Shown in pieces: positions 35,866 to 44,783 of a stretch of DNA of 64,000 nt. Below the pieces are notes generated by a model, which worked only from the letters and a program-made list of their open reading frames with translations, was not told the origin of the DNA and made no database searches. The DNA lies in NCBI GenBank assembly GCA_036646055.1, contig JAVXMY010000004.1, forward strand, positions 137,953 through 201,952, written 5' to 3'. Origin of the DNA: JAVWMQ01 sp036646055 (GTDB taxonomy: Bacteria; Bacillota; Clostridia; Peptostreptococcales; Anaerovoracaceae). A program made the translations under genes and the position numbers. The stretch's first letter is position 1. Each line of letters opens with the position of its first letter.

Positions 35866-38756
35866 ATGATTAAAAAAGTAGGAAAATATTGTCTTTGGGC
35901 AATATTGGCAATGATTATGTTTATGGCTGTTTATGCTCTTACGATTATTGCTTTTACGCCTAAAATAGAACCTGAAAAGATATACGATTATCTGTCTGAG
36001 GCTTCTGTTTTATATGACGATAAGGGAGAAGTTATTGAGAACATTTATCTTGATAACGGAAATAGAAGAAATATTAAATACAAAGATATGCCTAAAGATT
36101 TAGTTGATGCAGTTGTTGCTATTGAAGACAAAACTTTTTGGAAACATCATGGTTTTAACTTTATTAGAATGGTTGGGGCAATTAAAAACAGTATTTTTAG
36201 TGGAGGTGATATTTCCGGTACTAGTACTGTGACTCAGCAATTGGCTAGAAATGTTTACTTGGCTGAGAGTAAAAGTGTTAGGTCCTTAAGTCGTAAGATT
36301 TCAGAGGCTTATTACACTGTGATTCTAGAGGCTAATCTTGAGAAGGAAGAGATTATGGAGGCCTATTTAAATACTATTTATTTAGGGTATAACTCTTTTG
36401 GTATACAATCGGCAAGTGAATCTTATTTTGATAAAGCTCCTAAAGATTTATCTCTTATAGAGTGTGTTTCTTTGGCTGCACTTCCAAAGGCTCCAGATAG
36501 TTATGCTTTAGTTAAGAAAATCCCTGTTGATTCTAATGCTGAGGCTATTGCCAATACTGATAAAAAAGTTCTTTTGGAAACTGCTGAGTACAATTATGTT
36601 TACAATGGTGATCGTAGTAAAGATAGAAGAGATTTAACTTTAAAGAATATGGAAGATCAAGGGTTTATTACAGCTGCTGAAAAAGAAAAAGCTTTAAACT
36701 CAGATATCACTTCTTCTCTAAAAGTTACACTGCCTAAATCAACAGGTTCAACTACATACTTTATCGATTATTTGATTGATAATGTTACTCGTGATTTAAT
36801 GGACAAGATGAATTACAGTAAACAAGAAGCAACCGAAAAGATTTATTCTGGCGGCTTAAATATTTATACAAGTATGAACACCCAGGCACAAAAAGCTGCT
36901 GAAGATGCTTTTAATAAAAGTTATAACTTCCCTTCTGTTTCTAATGTTAGATACGATGGAAATGGTAATATTATAAACAGTAGCGGGAATACTATTTTAA
37001 CTAAATATAGCAATTACTTTGATTCAAATGAAAACTTTGTTCTTAAAAGTAATGAGTTTAAAATGTCTGATGGTAACCTTGTTTTGTTAAAGGACAAAAG
37101 ATTAAAGTTTTATAAAACTACTGCTAACAATCTTGTTGATTATAGTATAGAGTTTAAAGATATGTATATTACAGAGGATGGTGTCTTCAAAACCATTAAA
37201 GGTGGGGTAATTTTAATTCCACAGAAATACAAATCTCTTGATACAAAAGGTAATGTTGTTATTGATAAATCTTACTTTAAGGATTATCCAAAGTTAATTG
37301 TTAAATCAGGTACTACTTACAAAGTTACTAAGACTGGTTATTCTTTAAGAGCTAAAGTTAGACAGCCTCAGGGTGCAATGGTTATAAACGATTACAAAAC
37401 AGGTCAAGTTAAGGCAATGATTGGTGGCAGAGAAACTACTGGTAAAATGCTTTATAATAGAGCTATTAACCCAAGACAGCCTGGTTCATCAATTAAGCCT
37501 CTATCTGTCTATTCTTCCGCTTTGCAGCAAGGTAAAGATGCTGCAGAAAAAGGACAAGCTCAACAATTTAAGAATTATGATAAGAACCAACAAACAGGCA
37601 ATTATGGTCCTTATTGGACTGCTGCAAGTGGTATAAATGATGCTCCTTTAACTATTGGTGGTAAGGTTTGGCCTAAAAACTGGTACGCAGGACATCGTGG
37701 AGTTTTATCTCTTAGAACATCTGTTGAACAGTCTGTTAACGTTAATGCGGTTAGAGTCTTCCAACAGGTTGGTACAGACTATGCAATTGATCAATTGAAG
37801 AAATTTGGAATTTCAACAGTTGTTACAGATGGCCAACCAAACGATGAAAATGCAGCTGCTTTGGCTTTAGGTGGTATGACTAAAGGTATTTCACCATTAG
37901 AAATGTCTTCTGCTTTTGGAACTTTCCCTAACAAGGGTGTACATATTGATCCAATAGCTTATACAAAAATTGAGGATAGAAAAGGTAAAATCATTTTAGA
38001 GACTAATCCAAAACAAGAAACTGTTGTTGATGAAAGTATTGCATATATTATGCAGGATATACTAAGAACTACTGTTAGCAAAGGAATAGCTAGTGGTGCA
38101 GCAGTTCCTGGCAAAATCACTTGTGGTAAAACAGGTACAACAACTGATCAGAAAGACGTTTGGTTCTGTGGATTTACAGCTCAATATTCTGCAGCATTAT
38201 GGCTTGGTAATGATGTAGGCTTAGAACTTTCTTCAAGTTCTAGCGCTGCTACTAGCTTATGGAAACAGATTATGACTGCTGCTACTGCCGGTATGGATGG
38301 ATACCTTCCATCTCAGCCTGGAGATGTTGTTAATTATGGCGGTGAAATATTTGCAAGCGGTACTGAAGTAGGAGCTACTTTTGCTAGCGGACCTAATAAA
38401 GAAGAAGATACTGAAGAAGATACTGAGGATCAACCTAGTACTGAACCAGAAGAAGGACCTGATGTAGATAATCCTAACCCTGATGGCGATGCTGGAGGCG
38501 GTACTGGCGGTGACACTGGTGGTGGCACTGGTGGCGATACTGGAGGCGGTACTGGCGGTGACACTGGTGGCGGTACTGGTGGCAATACTGAAACNNNNNN
38601 NNNNNNNNNNNNNNNNNNNNNNNNNNNNNNNNNNNNNNNNNNNNNNNNNNNNNNNNNNNNNNNNNNNNNNNNNNNNNNNNNNNNNNNNNNNNNNCTGGAG
38701 GCGGTACTGGCGGTGACACTGGTGGCGGTACTGGTGGCAATACTGAAACACCATAA
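35866..38756 (+). CDS. Class A penicillin-binding protein 1A, interrupted by an assembly gap
   Basis: A bifunctional peptidoglycan polymerase and cross-linker. An N-terminal membrane helix (about 8-30) precedes the GT51 glycosyltransferase (EDKTFWKHHGF near 86, STVTQQLARN near 118). The transpeptidase domain has SxxK (SSIKPL near 544), SVN and KTGTT (near 750). After about residue 845 comes an acidic linker and a Gly/Thr repeat tail with the eight-residue unit GGGTGGDT. A run of 100 N at 38595-38694 interrupts this tail. The reading frame before the gap continues after it only if the gap is 2 modulo 3 nt long, ending at the TAA at 38754-38756, so the apparent extension to 38820 is false. Closing the flanking 55-nt duplication gives 911 residues. 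Confidence 0.9.
38540..38749. repeat. Exact 55-nt duplication flanking a 100-N gap
   Basis: Bases 38540-38594 and 38695-38749 are identical over 55 nt. They sit on either side of exactly 100 N (38595-38694), the customary placeholder for a gap of unknown size. Both copies end in the unique AATACTGAAAC segment that occurs once before the stop, which makes an assembly overlap more likely than a true tandem copy. Confidence 0.9.
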
Positions 38757-38771
38757 AAGGAGGTCTTTGTT

Positions 38772-39344
38772 ATGGATATTATATTGGCATCTGCTTCTCC
38801 AAGGAGAAAAAGATTATTAATAGATGCAGGATTTAATATTGAGGTTCAACCTTCAAATGTAATAGAATCAATTCCAATTCCAATGACTCCAGAAGAAACA
38901 GTAATGTTTTTAAGTTTAATTAAGGCTTTAGATGTCAGGAAAAAGAATGAACAGTTTAAAGGATTAATAGTAAGTTCAGACACTGTTGTAGTAAATAATA
39001 ATAAAATGCTTGGTAAACCAACTTCAAAAGAAAATGCCAGAGAAATGATATCATCAATTTCTGGCAAAACTCATCAAGTTATTTCTGGTGTTGCAATAAT
39101 AAATTGTAACACCAATGAATCTTATTTATTCTACCAATCAACCAATGTTACGGTTTCACCTCTAACAATGGATCAAATCGAAAGCTACATTAGCTCCGAT
39201 GAACCTTACGATAAGGCTGGAGCTTATGCTATCCAAGGTATGTTTGGTAAGTATATTGAAGTATATGATGGAGATTTTAATAATGTTGTTGGATTTCCAA
39301 TAAATCAATTTAAAAAAGTATTAAAAACAAAAAACTGGATTTAA
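38772..39344 (+). CDS. maf: Maf-type nucleoside triphosphate pyrophosphatase
   Basis: A 190-residue house-cleaning enzyme that hydrolyses dTTP, UTP or modified nucleotides to monophosphates. The N-terminal motif LASASPRRKRLL, the central SSDTVVV (near residue 67), GKP and the C-terminal YDKAGAYAIQG are all conserved. The second and third motifs decide metal and base binding. A ribosome site AAAAGGAGG lies 8 nt before the ATG. It lies 15 nt after the PBP1A stop, so the two are co-transcribed. Its last codons form part of the terminator. Confidence 0.95.
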   Translation: MDIILASASPRRKRLLIDAGFNIEVQPSNVIESIPIPMTPEETVMFLSLIKALDVRKKNEQFKGLIVSSDTVVVNNNKMLGKPTSKENAREMISSISGKTHQVISGVAIINCNTNESYLFYQSTNVTVSPLTMDQIESYISSDEPYDKAGAYAIQGMFGKYIEVYDGDFNNVVGFPINQFKKVLKTKNWI

Positions 39345-39354
39345 AATCCAGTTT
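39332..39354. terminator. Bidirectional terminator between maf and rsmE
   Basis: AAACTGGAT pairs with ATCCAGTTT around TTAAA, with T-runs on the right (plus) and A-run on the left (minus T-run). It includes the maf stop codon. Confidence 0.85.
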
Positions 39355-39364
39355 TTTTTATAAT

Positions 39365-40102
39365 TTATAATTCTAATTCATACATAGTCATTGCAATAGC
39401 AGCAATACTTGCCGTTTCAGTTCTAAGAATAGTCTTACCAAGAGAAACGCATAAGGCTCCAATTTCTTTTAGGGCTTCAGCTTCTTCATTAGAAAACCCA
39501 CCTTCCGGACCGATTATTATAGCCACGTTAGTTGGCTTATTCTTTAAGTTTCGTAATGCATCTTTAATATTCAAATGGTCTTCATTCTCATAAGGAAAAA
39601 TTAAAACATCAAACGTTTTAAGTCTATCTAATACATCAGCAAAGTCTATTTCCTGTCTAATTTCAGGCACTATGCCCCTTTGACACTGCTTAGCAGCCTC
39701 TTGACATATAGTTCTGAACCTAATAACTTTTTTCCAAAATGTTCCCTTATCGGAAACTACAGTACGTTTCATAAAAACGGGAACAATTTCCTTAACACCA
39801 AGTTCAACTGATTTTTGAACTACTAAATCCATTTTCCCTTGTTTAGGAATACCTTGGAACAAAGTAACCTTGGTATTTGGTTCTCTAGCAAATTTTTGTT
39901 TATCTAAAATAAGACATTCAACATGTTCCTTAGATATATCTATAATTTCACAGCGGTATTCCCACTCCCTACTATCAGAAATATCAATTTCATCTCCAAC
40001 TCTTAATCTTAAAACCTTGGAAATATGCTGAATATCAGATTTTTCTTCAATTATAATTGTACTTTCATATATTAAATTTGATTCTACAAAAAACCTACTC
40101 AT
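39365..40102 (-). CDS. rsmE: 16S rRNA (uracil(1498)-N(3))-methyltransferase
   Basis: A 245-residue SPOUT-class enzyme that methylates U1498 of 16S rRNA. An N-terminal PUA-like domain (about 1-70, with HISKVLRLRVGDEI) is followed by the knotted SAM-binding domain. Its motifs are VQKSVELGVKEIVP (near 101), IIGPEGGFSNEEAEAL (near 198) and LGKTILRTETA (near 225). Length is standard. It overlaps the upstream prmA stop by 4 nt (ATGA), the usual prmA-rsmE pair. Confidence 0.95.
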   Translation of the reverse strand: MSRFFVESNLIYESTIIIEEKSDIQHISKVLRLRVGDEIDISDSREWEYRCEIIDISKEHVECLILDKQKFAREPNTKVTLFQGIPKQGKMDLVVQKSVELGVKEIVPVFMKRTVVSDKGTFWKKVIRFRTICQEAAKQCQRGIVPEIRQEIDFADVLDRLKTFDVLIFPYENEDHLNIKDALRNLKNKPTNVAIIIGPEGGFSNEEAEALKEIGALCVSLGKTILRTETASIAAIAMTMYELEL

Positions 40103-41052
40103 TTTGCTGCAATTGCGCTCCAGTCGCCTCTATCTAATACATTAACAATTTCTAATCCAGCTTCATGTAATCCTTCAATAACCATTTCTTTCTTCTCATT
40201 AAGAATACCAGATGATATGAAAACTGCATCTTCTTTCATATGATTTTTAACAGCCTTAGAAAGCATAACAACCATTTCAGCCATTAAATTTGCTACAACA
40301 ATATCCGCTTTAAAGTCTATGCCCTTAGTTAAATCACCAAATTTAACAGTAACATTTGATTGGCAGTTATTAATTTTAACATTATCTGCAGCAACTTCTA
40401 CAGCTACAGGGTCAATATCAACACCAAGAATATTCTTGCCACCTAACAATGCAGCAGCAATAGCTAGAATTCCAGATCCAGTACCAACATCAAGAACCTC
40501 TTTACCGGCACAGCCGTATTCTTCCATTAATGTGGCACACATTGCTGTTGTTTCATGATCACCTGTTCCAAAAGCCATACCAGGATCCAGTTCAAGTACT
40601 TTGATATTTTCATCAGTAATATCTTCTTCCCATGATGGCTTAACAACAATAGAATCTGTTAATTTAATTGTCTTAAAATGTTCCTTATATGAGTTCATCC
40701 AATCCTGATCATCTATAATTGAAGTTGTTAATTCCAAGGAACCCAAAGAAGCTTCTTTGCCAAATTCCCCTTCCTTTTCCTTTAATCCTAAAATCATATT
40801 TTGAATTTCTTTAACTTTAGCCTGCCCTAACTGGTCATCTTCTAAATAAACCATAATTTTAGGGTCTGCATTAACATCAATTATATCTTCATCAACATAA
40901 TCCCAGTCATAATCATTTTTCTTATTAAGTTGTTCAATTGCAGTTCTTGGATTATCTACTACAGATTCATTTATTCCCAGTCCCATTAAAGAAGCAGTAA
41001 CTTCTTCAATTCCAAAATCTGTTGTTACAATTGTTAATTCAATGTATTTCAT
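40099..41052 (-). CDS. prmA: Ribosomal protein L11 methyltransferase
   Basis: A 317-residue enzyme that trimethylates ribosomal protein L11 with S-adenosylmethionine. An N-terminal substrate-recognition domain (about 1-110) is followed by the Rossmann domain with DPGMAFGTGDHETT (near 160), the SAM motif LDVGTGSGILAIAA (near 190) and DIVVANLMAE (near 243). ATG at 41052 gives the family N-terminus KYIELTIVTTDF, with GAAAGG upstream; in-frame codons to 41109 lie within the hydrogenase gene and are rejected. It follows that gene directly, with its ATG one base past the hydrogenase TAA. Confidence 0.95.
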   Translation of the reverse strand: MKYIELTIVTTDFGIEEVTASLMGLGINESVVDNPRTAIEQLNKKNDYDWDYVDEDIIDVNADPKIMVYLEDDQLGQAKVKEIQNMILGLKEKEGEFGKEASLGSLELTTSIIDDQDWMNSYKEHFKTIKLTDSIVVKPSWEEDITDENIKVLELDPGMAFGTGDHETTAMCATLMEEYGCAGKEVLDVGTGSGILAIAAALLGGKNILGVDIDPVAVEVAADNVKINNCQSNVTVKFGDLTKGIDFKADIVVANLMAEMVVMLSKAVKNHMKEDAVFISSGILNEKKEMVIEGLHEAGLEIVNVLDRGDWSAIAAK

Positions 41053-41053
41053 C

Positions 41054-42478
41054 TTATATATGCCTTTCAACACTTTCCATGATTGTTTTGATAGTTGCTG
41101 CAGCTGCATGTTTATCTACTTGTTTTCTGTCTCTTTCTTCACGAGTTAGATTACCAGCACCACCAACACATCCGCCTTCACAAGCCATACCTTCAATAAT
41201 GTTATTCATAAGCACATTTTTAGATGCTCTTAATAAGGCACCTTTACACTTATCTAAACCTTCGCAAGCAATTGGATTTACTTCAAAGTCTAATCCTTTT
41301 TCTTTAACAACTTCTACTACTGCATTAGCAACGCCGCCACCTCTAGCAAAAGCTCTTCCAAATCCTGATGCTGAATCAAAATCTGTTTCTGGTAGGTTTT
41401 CAATAATAATATTCTTGCTATCAATTAATGCAAGTAATTCTTCATATGTCATAACATTATCTACATATGGTGAAACCTTATCTAACTGGGCTTCAGCTTT
41501 TTTAGCAACACAAGGTCCAATAAATACAACCTTACAATCAGGATCTTTTTCTTTTAACATCTGACCCATTTGTGCCATTGGCGATGGATTATGTGAAATC
41601 TTATCCACTAACTCTGGAAATGCTGTTTCAACATACTTAACAAATGCAGGACAACATGATGTAGTCAAAAATTCTTTTTCTACTAATTCCATAGCTTCAT
41701 TATATGCAACAATATCTGCAGCTTCTGCTACTTCTGAAACTGATTCAAAACCAAGTTCCTTAATTGCTGTTGCAACCTGTCCTAACTTAGCAAAGTCAAA
41801 TTGACTTGCAATTGCTGGTGCAACTATAGCGTGAACCTTATACTTCTTATTATTATCACTGTTTCTTATTAAATTAATAACATCAACAATATATGACTTA
41901 TCAACAGTAGCTCCAAAAGGACAGTTTCTAACACATGCCCCACATGAAGTACATTTTTCATAGTCTATTTCTGCTTCACCAGTTTCCGCCATATGAATAG
42001 CATCAATTTTGCATGCCTTTTCACAAGGTCTAGTGAAATTATTTATAGCTGAATAAGGACACGCAATTGCACACTGTCCACATTCTACACATTTACTCTT
42101 ATCAATGTGTGCTTTATATTCTTTATCAAATGTTATTGCACCAACTCTACACTTACCTGCGCAGGCATGAGCTAAACAACCTCTACAAAGGTCTGTTACA
42201 ACATGTCCAGCTTCAGGACATTCATCACATGCAATGTCAATTACTTCAATAACATTAGGATTGTTTTTATTGCCTCCCATGGCAATTCTGATTCGTTCTG
42301 CAACGATAGCTCTATCTTTATAGATACAACATCTATTTGAAGGCTCGCCCTTTTTAACGATAGTTTTTGCAATTTCATCAAAAACAGAAAATACTTCTGT
42401 TCCTTCCCATGAGTGTCTTGCTACTTCTTTTAATACTTTATATTTAAACAGCTGTACATCTGTGTCAAATTTTCTCAT
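41054..42478 (-). CDS. Group B [FeFe] hydrogenase
   Basis: A 474-residue soluble iron-only hydrogenase. The N-terminal part has an unusual Cys-rich segment (CDECPEAGHVVTDLCRGCLAHAC, split here) and several [4Fe-4S] motifs such as CVECGQCAIAC, CEKACKIDA and CTSCGACVRNC. The H-cluster motifs are L1 TTSCCPAF (near residue 270), L2 GPCVAKKAEA (near 322) and L3 EGGCVGGAG (near 452). The TSCCP form of L1, in place of TSCTP/TSCSP, marks group B, monomeric enzymes of poorly defined direction and partner, probably ferredoxin-linked. It is directly followed by prmA-rsmE. The maturases HydEFG are not in this window. Confidence 0.93.
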   Translation of the reverse strand: MRKFDTDVQLFKYKVLKEVARHSWEGTEVFSVFDEIAKTIVKKGEPSNRCCIYKDRAIVAERIRIAMGGNKNNPNVIEVIDIACDECPEAGHVVTDLCRGCLAHACAGKCRVGAITFDKEYKAHIDKSKCVECGQCAIACPYSAINNFTRPCEKACKIDAIHMAETGEAEIDYEKCTSCGACVRNCPFGATVDKSYIVDVINLIRNSDNNKKYKVHAIVAPAIASQFDFAKLGQVATAIKELGFESVSEVAEAADIVAYNEAMELVEKEFLTTSCCPAFVKYVETAFPELVDKISHNPSPMAQMGQMLKEKDPDCKVVFIGPCVAKKAEAQLDKVSPYVDNVMTYEELLALIDSKNIIIENLPETDFDSASGFGRAFARGGGVANAVVEVVKEKGLDFEVNPIACEGLDKCKGALLRASKNVLMNNIIEGMACEGGCVGGAGNLTREERDRKQVDKHAAAATIKTIMESVERHI

Positions 42479-42505
42479 TAAATCTTATTCTCCCTCTTAA
42501 ACGAA

Positions 42506-42553
42506 ATTATATAATAATAAAACTATCACTTACTTTACTTACTTTACTTACTT
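42506..42553 (-). promoter_or_regulatory. Hydrogenase upstream region: -10 and triple 9-nt repeat
   Basis: On the minus strand TATAAT (42511-42506) lies about 28 nt before the hydrogenase ATG. Upstream, three tandem 9-nt units (AGTAAGTAA, AGTAAGTAA, AGTAAGTGA) occupy 42553-42527 and cover the place of the -35 hexamer, where no consensus -35 is seen. This fits a promoter needing an activator, but that is inference. Confidence 0.45.
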
Positions 42554-42596
42554 TTAATAATTGTTTTATTTATTATTTTTCCATTACCTTAAAAAA

Positions 42597-42621
42597 TAGG
42601 GCGCAAATATATTACGCCCTA
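42597..42621 (-). terminator. Terminator after etfA
   Basis: On the minus strand TAGGGCG pairs with CGCCCTA around an AT-rich loop, followed by six T. It ends the bcd-etfB-etfA operon 29 nt past etfA. Confidence 0.9.
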
Positions 42622-42649
42622 AAAAATCTAGTTTTATAAGATCTAAATC

Positions 42650-43930
42650 TTATTTCTGTGATGCATCAAATAATGCTTCTGCATCATCCCATACAGCCAT
42701 GATTTCAGGAATAACCTTGTATAAGTCTCCAACGATTCCATAGTCTGCAACTTCGAAGATAGGTGCATCTGCATCTTTATTGATAGCAACAATAAAGTCT
42801 GAATTCTGCATACCTGCTAAGTGCTGGATAGCTCCAGAAATACCACATGCAAAGTAAATTCTTGGTTTAACTGTTGTACCAGTCTGTCCAACCTGGTGAG
42901 AATGATCAATCCAACCAGCATCAACACATGCTCTTGAAGAACCAACTACTCCGCCAACTTTGTCAGCAAATTCCTGGATTACTTTGAATCCGCTTTCATC
43001 GCCAAGTCCTCTACCACCAGAAACGATGATTTCAGCGTCTGTTAATGAAACTAATTCTTTAGCTGATTTAACGATTTCTAAGATTTCAGTTCTGATATCA
43101 GCTGCTTTAAGTTCAGGTTTGTAAACTACTAATTCTCCAGTAGCTCCTGCAACAGGTTCTCTCTTAGACATTACGCCAGGTCTTACTGTAGACATCTGAG
43201 GTCTTGTCTTAGGGCAGATAATTGTAGCCATTAGGTTACCACCAAATGCTGGACGAGTCTGTTTGATTCCAGTACTTGGATCATTAGGATCTAAAGTAGA
43301 AGTATCTAAAGTAGTTTCTTTGTTAGCAAAATCGATGTAGCTTGAAACTTTAACGTCTAGTCTTGTACAGTCAGCTGTTAGACCAGTGTTAACTCTAGCT
43401 GCAACTCTTGGAGCTAAGTCTCTACCAATGTGAGTAGCACCGTATAGAACGATTTCAGGTTTGTATTCGTGGATTGCATCTGTAATTACTTTTGCGTATC
43501 CATCAGTTGTGAAGTTCTTTAATAGTGGATCCTGAATCATTACAACTCTTTCAGCACCATATTCGTAACATTCTTTAGCTAGGTGGTCAATTCCATCACC
43601 AACTAAAACTGCACAAACTTTTGTTTCAGCACTAATTTCTTTAGCAAGTCTGTATCCTTCGCCGATTAATTCTAGAGCAACGTTCATTAATTTTCCGTCT
43701 CTCTGTTCAGCAAATACCCAAACGTCTTTGTATGCGCTTAAATCAACAACTTCTTCATCAGCTGTCTTTTCAATAGCACCAAATTTACAAGCAGCGATAC
43801 ACTGTCCGCAAGCTGTACATTTAGGACCGATTTCAGCAATTTTGCCTACCATTTCGATAGCGTCAAATGGGCAGCTTTTGATACAAAGCTTACATCCTTT
43901 ACATTTATCTTTTATTACTTGAATAGCCAT
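42650..43930 (-). CDS. etfA: Electron transfer flavoprotein alpha subunit with N-terminal ferredoxin domain
   Basis: A 426-residue EtfA. An extra N-terminal 2[4Fe-4S] ferredoxin domain (CKGCKLCIKSC and CTACGQCIAAC, about 10-50) precedes the usual EtfA core. The C-terminal FAD-binding signature runs from GRGLGDESGFK (near 306) through RACVDAGWIDHSHQVGQTG (split) to FVAINKDADAPIF. Such ferredoxin-fused EtfA occurs in clostridial electron-bifurcating Etf-dehydrogenase complexes, where it may dock or wire ferredoxin. It follows bcd and etfB by short gaps in one operon. Confidence 0.95.
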   Translation of the reverse strand: MAIQVIKDKCKGCKLCIKSCPFDAIEMVGKIAEIGPKCTACGQCIAACKFGAIEKTADEEVVDLSAYKDVWVFAEQRDGKLMNVALELIGEGYRLAKEISAETKVCAVLVGDGIDHLAKECYEYGAERVVMIQDPLLKNFTTDGYAKVITDAIHEYKPEIVLYGATHIGRDLAPRVAARVNTGLTADCTRLDVKVSSYIDFANKETTLDTSTLDPNDPSTGIKQTRPAFGGNLMATIICPKTRPQMSTVRPGVMSKREPVAGATGELVVYKPELKAADIRTEILEIVKSAKELVSLTDAEIIVSGGRGLGDESGFKVIQEFADKVGGVVGSSRACVDAGWIDHSHQVGQTGTTVKPRIYFACGISGAIQHLAGMQNSDFIVAINKDADAPIFEVADYGIVGDLYKVIPEIMAVWDDAEALFDASQK

Positions 43931-43951
43931 TTTGTATTCTTCCTCCTTCTC

Positions 43952-44764
43952 TTAGATTACGTGTTTGCCTTTTAGTCCGATAACTAATTTTTCAGCAATT
44001 TCAGCGTCGCTGTTTCCAGATAGCATTTCACCTTTGCCCTTTGGAGCAGGTGTGAATGATCTGAATACGTTTGTTGGAGAAGCGTCTAAACCTACAGTTT
44101 TTAGGTCTACTTCTACATCAGCAGCACTCCATACGTACATTTCTTTCTTATCAGCTTCATAAATACCAGGTATTGACATATATCTTGGTGTATTTAATTC
44201 TTTAATAGCTGTAAGCATACATGGAGTCTGGATTTTGATCATTTCGTATCCATCTTCAAGATTTCTCTTAACAGTGATATCTTTCATGTTGTCAGCGATT
44301 TCAAATGCTTCAACATATGTAACCTGTGGAAGGTCTAATTTTTCAGCAATCTGAGGACCAACCTGAGCTGTGTCTCCATCGATAGCCTGTCTTCCTGCGA
44401 AGATTAGGTCAAATGCGCCAAATTCTTTTTCAGCTTTTTTGATTGTTGCTGATAAAGCATTAGATGTTGCCCATGTATCAGAACCTCCTACTGCTCTGTC
44501 ACTAATAAGGATACCCTTATCAGCTCCCATTGCTAAACATTCTAGTAGCATGTCCTGAGCCTGTGGTGGTCCCATTGTTACAACTGTGATAACAACATCG
44601 TCTTTTTCGTCTTTAACTCTTAGTGCTTCTTCTAAAGCGTTCGCGTCATCATGGTTTAAGATGCTTGGAACGCCATCTCTAATAAGTGTGCCTGTTTTAG
44701 GGTTGATTTTAATCTCATTTGTATCAGGTACCTGTTTTGCACATACAAGTATATTAAATGCCAT
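43952..44764 (-). CDS. etfB: Electron transfer flavoprotein beta subunit
   Basis: A 270-residue EtfB subunit that binds the bifurcating flavin together with EtfA. It starts FNILVCAKQVPDTNEIKINP and has the EtfB signature VKRNLEDGYEMIKIQTPCMLTAIKELNTPRY (in parts; near residue 185). NAD(H) binding and flavin-based bifurcation are known for EtfB in complexes with butyryl-CoA dehydrogenase; here they are inferred from operon context. GGAGGAAATGAC lies just before the ATG. Confidence 0.96.
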   Translation of the reverse strand: MAFNILVCAKQVPDTNEIKINPKTGTLIRDGVPSILNHDDANALEEALRVKDEKDDVVITVVTMGPPQAQDMLLECLAMGADKGILISDRAVGGSDTWATSNALSATIKKAEKEFGAFDLIFAGRQAIDGDTAQVGPQIAEKLDLPQVTYVEAFEIADNMKDITVKRNLEDGYEMIKIQTPCMLTAIKELNTPRYMSIPGIYEADKKEMYVWSAADVEVDLKTVGLDASPTNVFRSFTPAPKGKGEMLSGNSDAEIAEKLVIGLKGKHVI

Positions 44765-44783
44765 TTGTCATTTCCTCCTTAAA

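Noticed and set aside
38483..38820. ORFs reading through or past the N gap
   Set aside because: They depend on the placeholder length of 100 N, which is not compatible with the frame of the PBP1A gene; the natural stop is at 38754-38756.
42527..42553. CRISPR-like repeat
   Set aside because: Only three 9-nt units with no spacers; it is a promoter-proximal tandem repeat.
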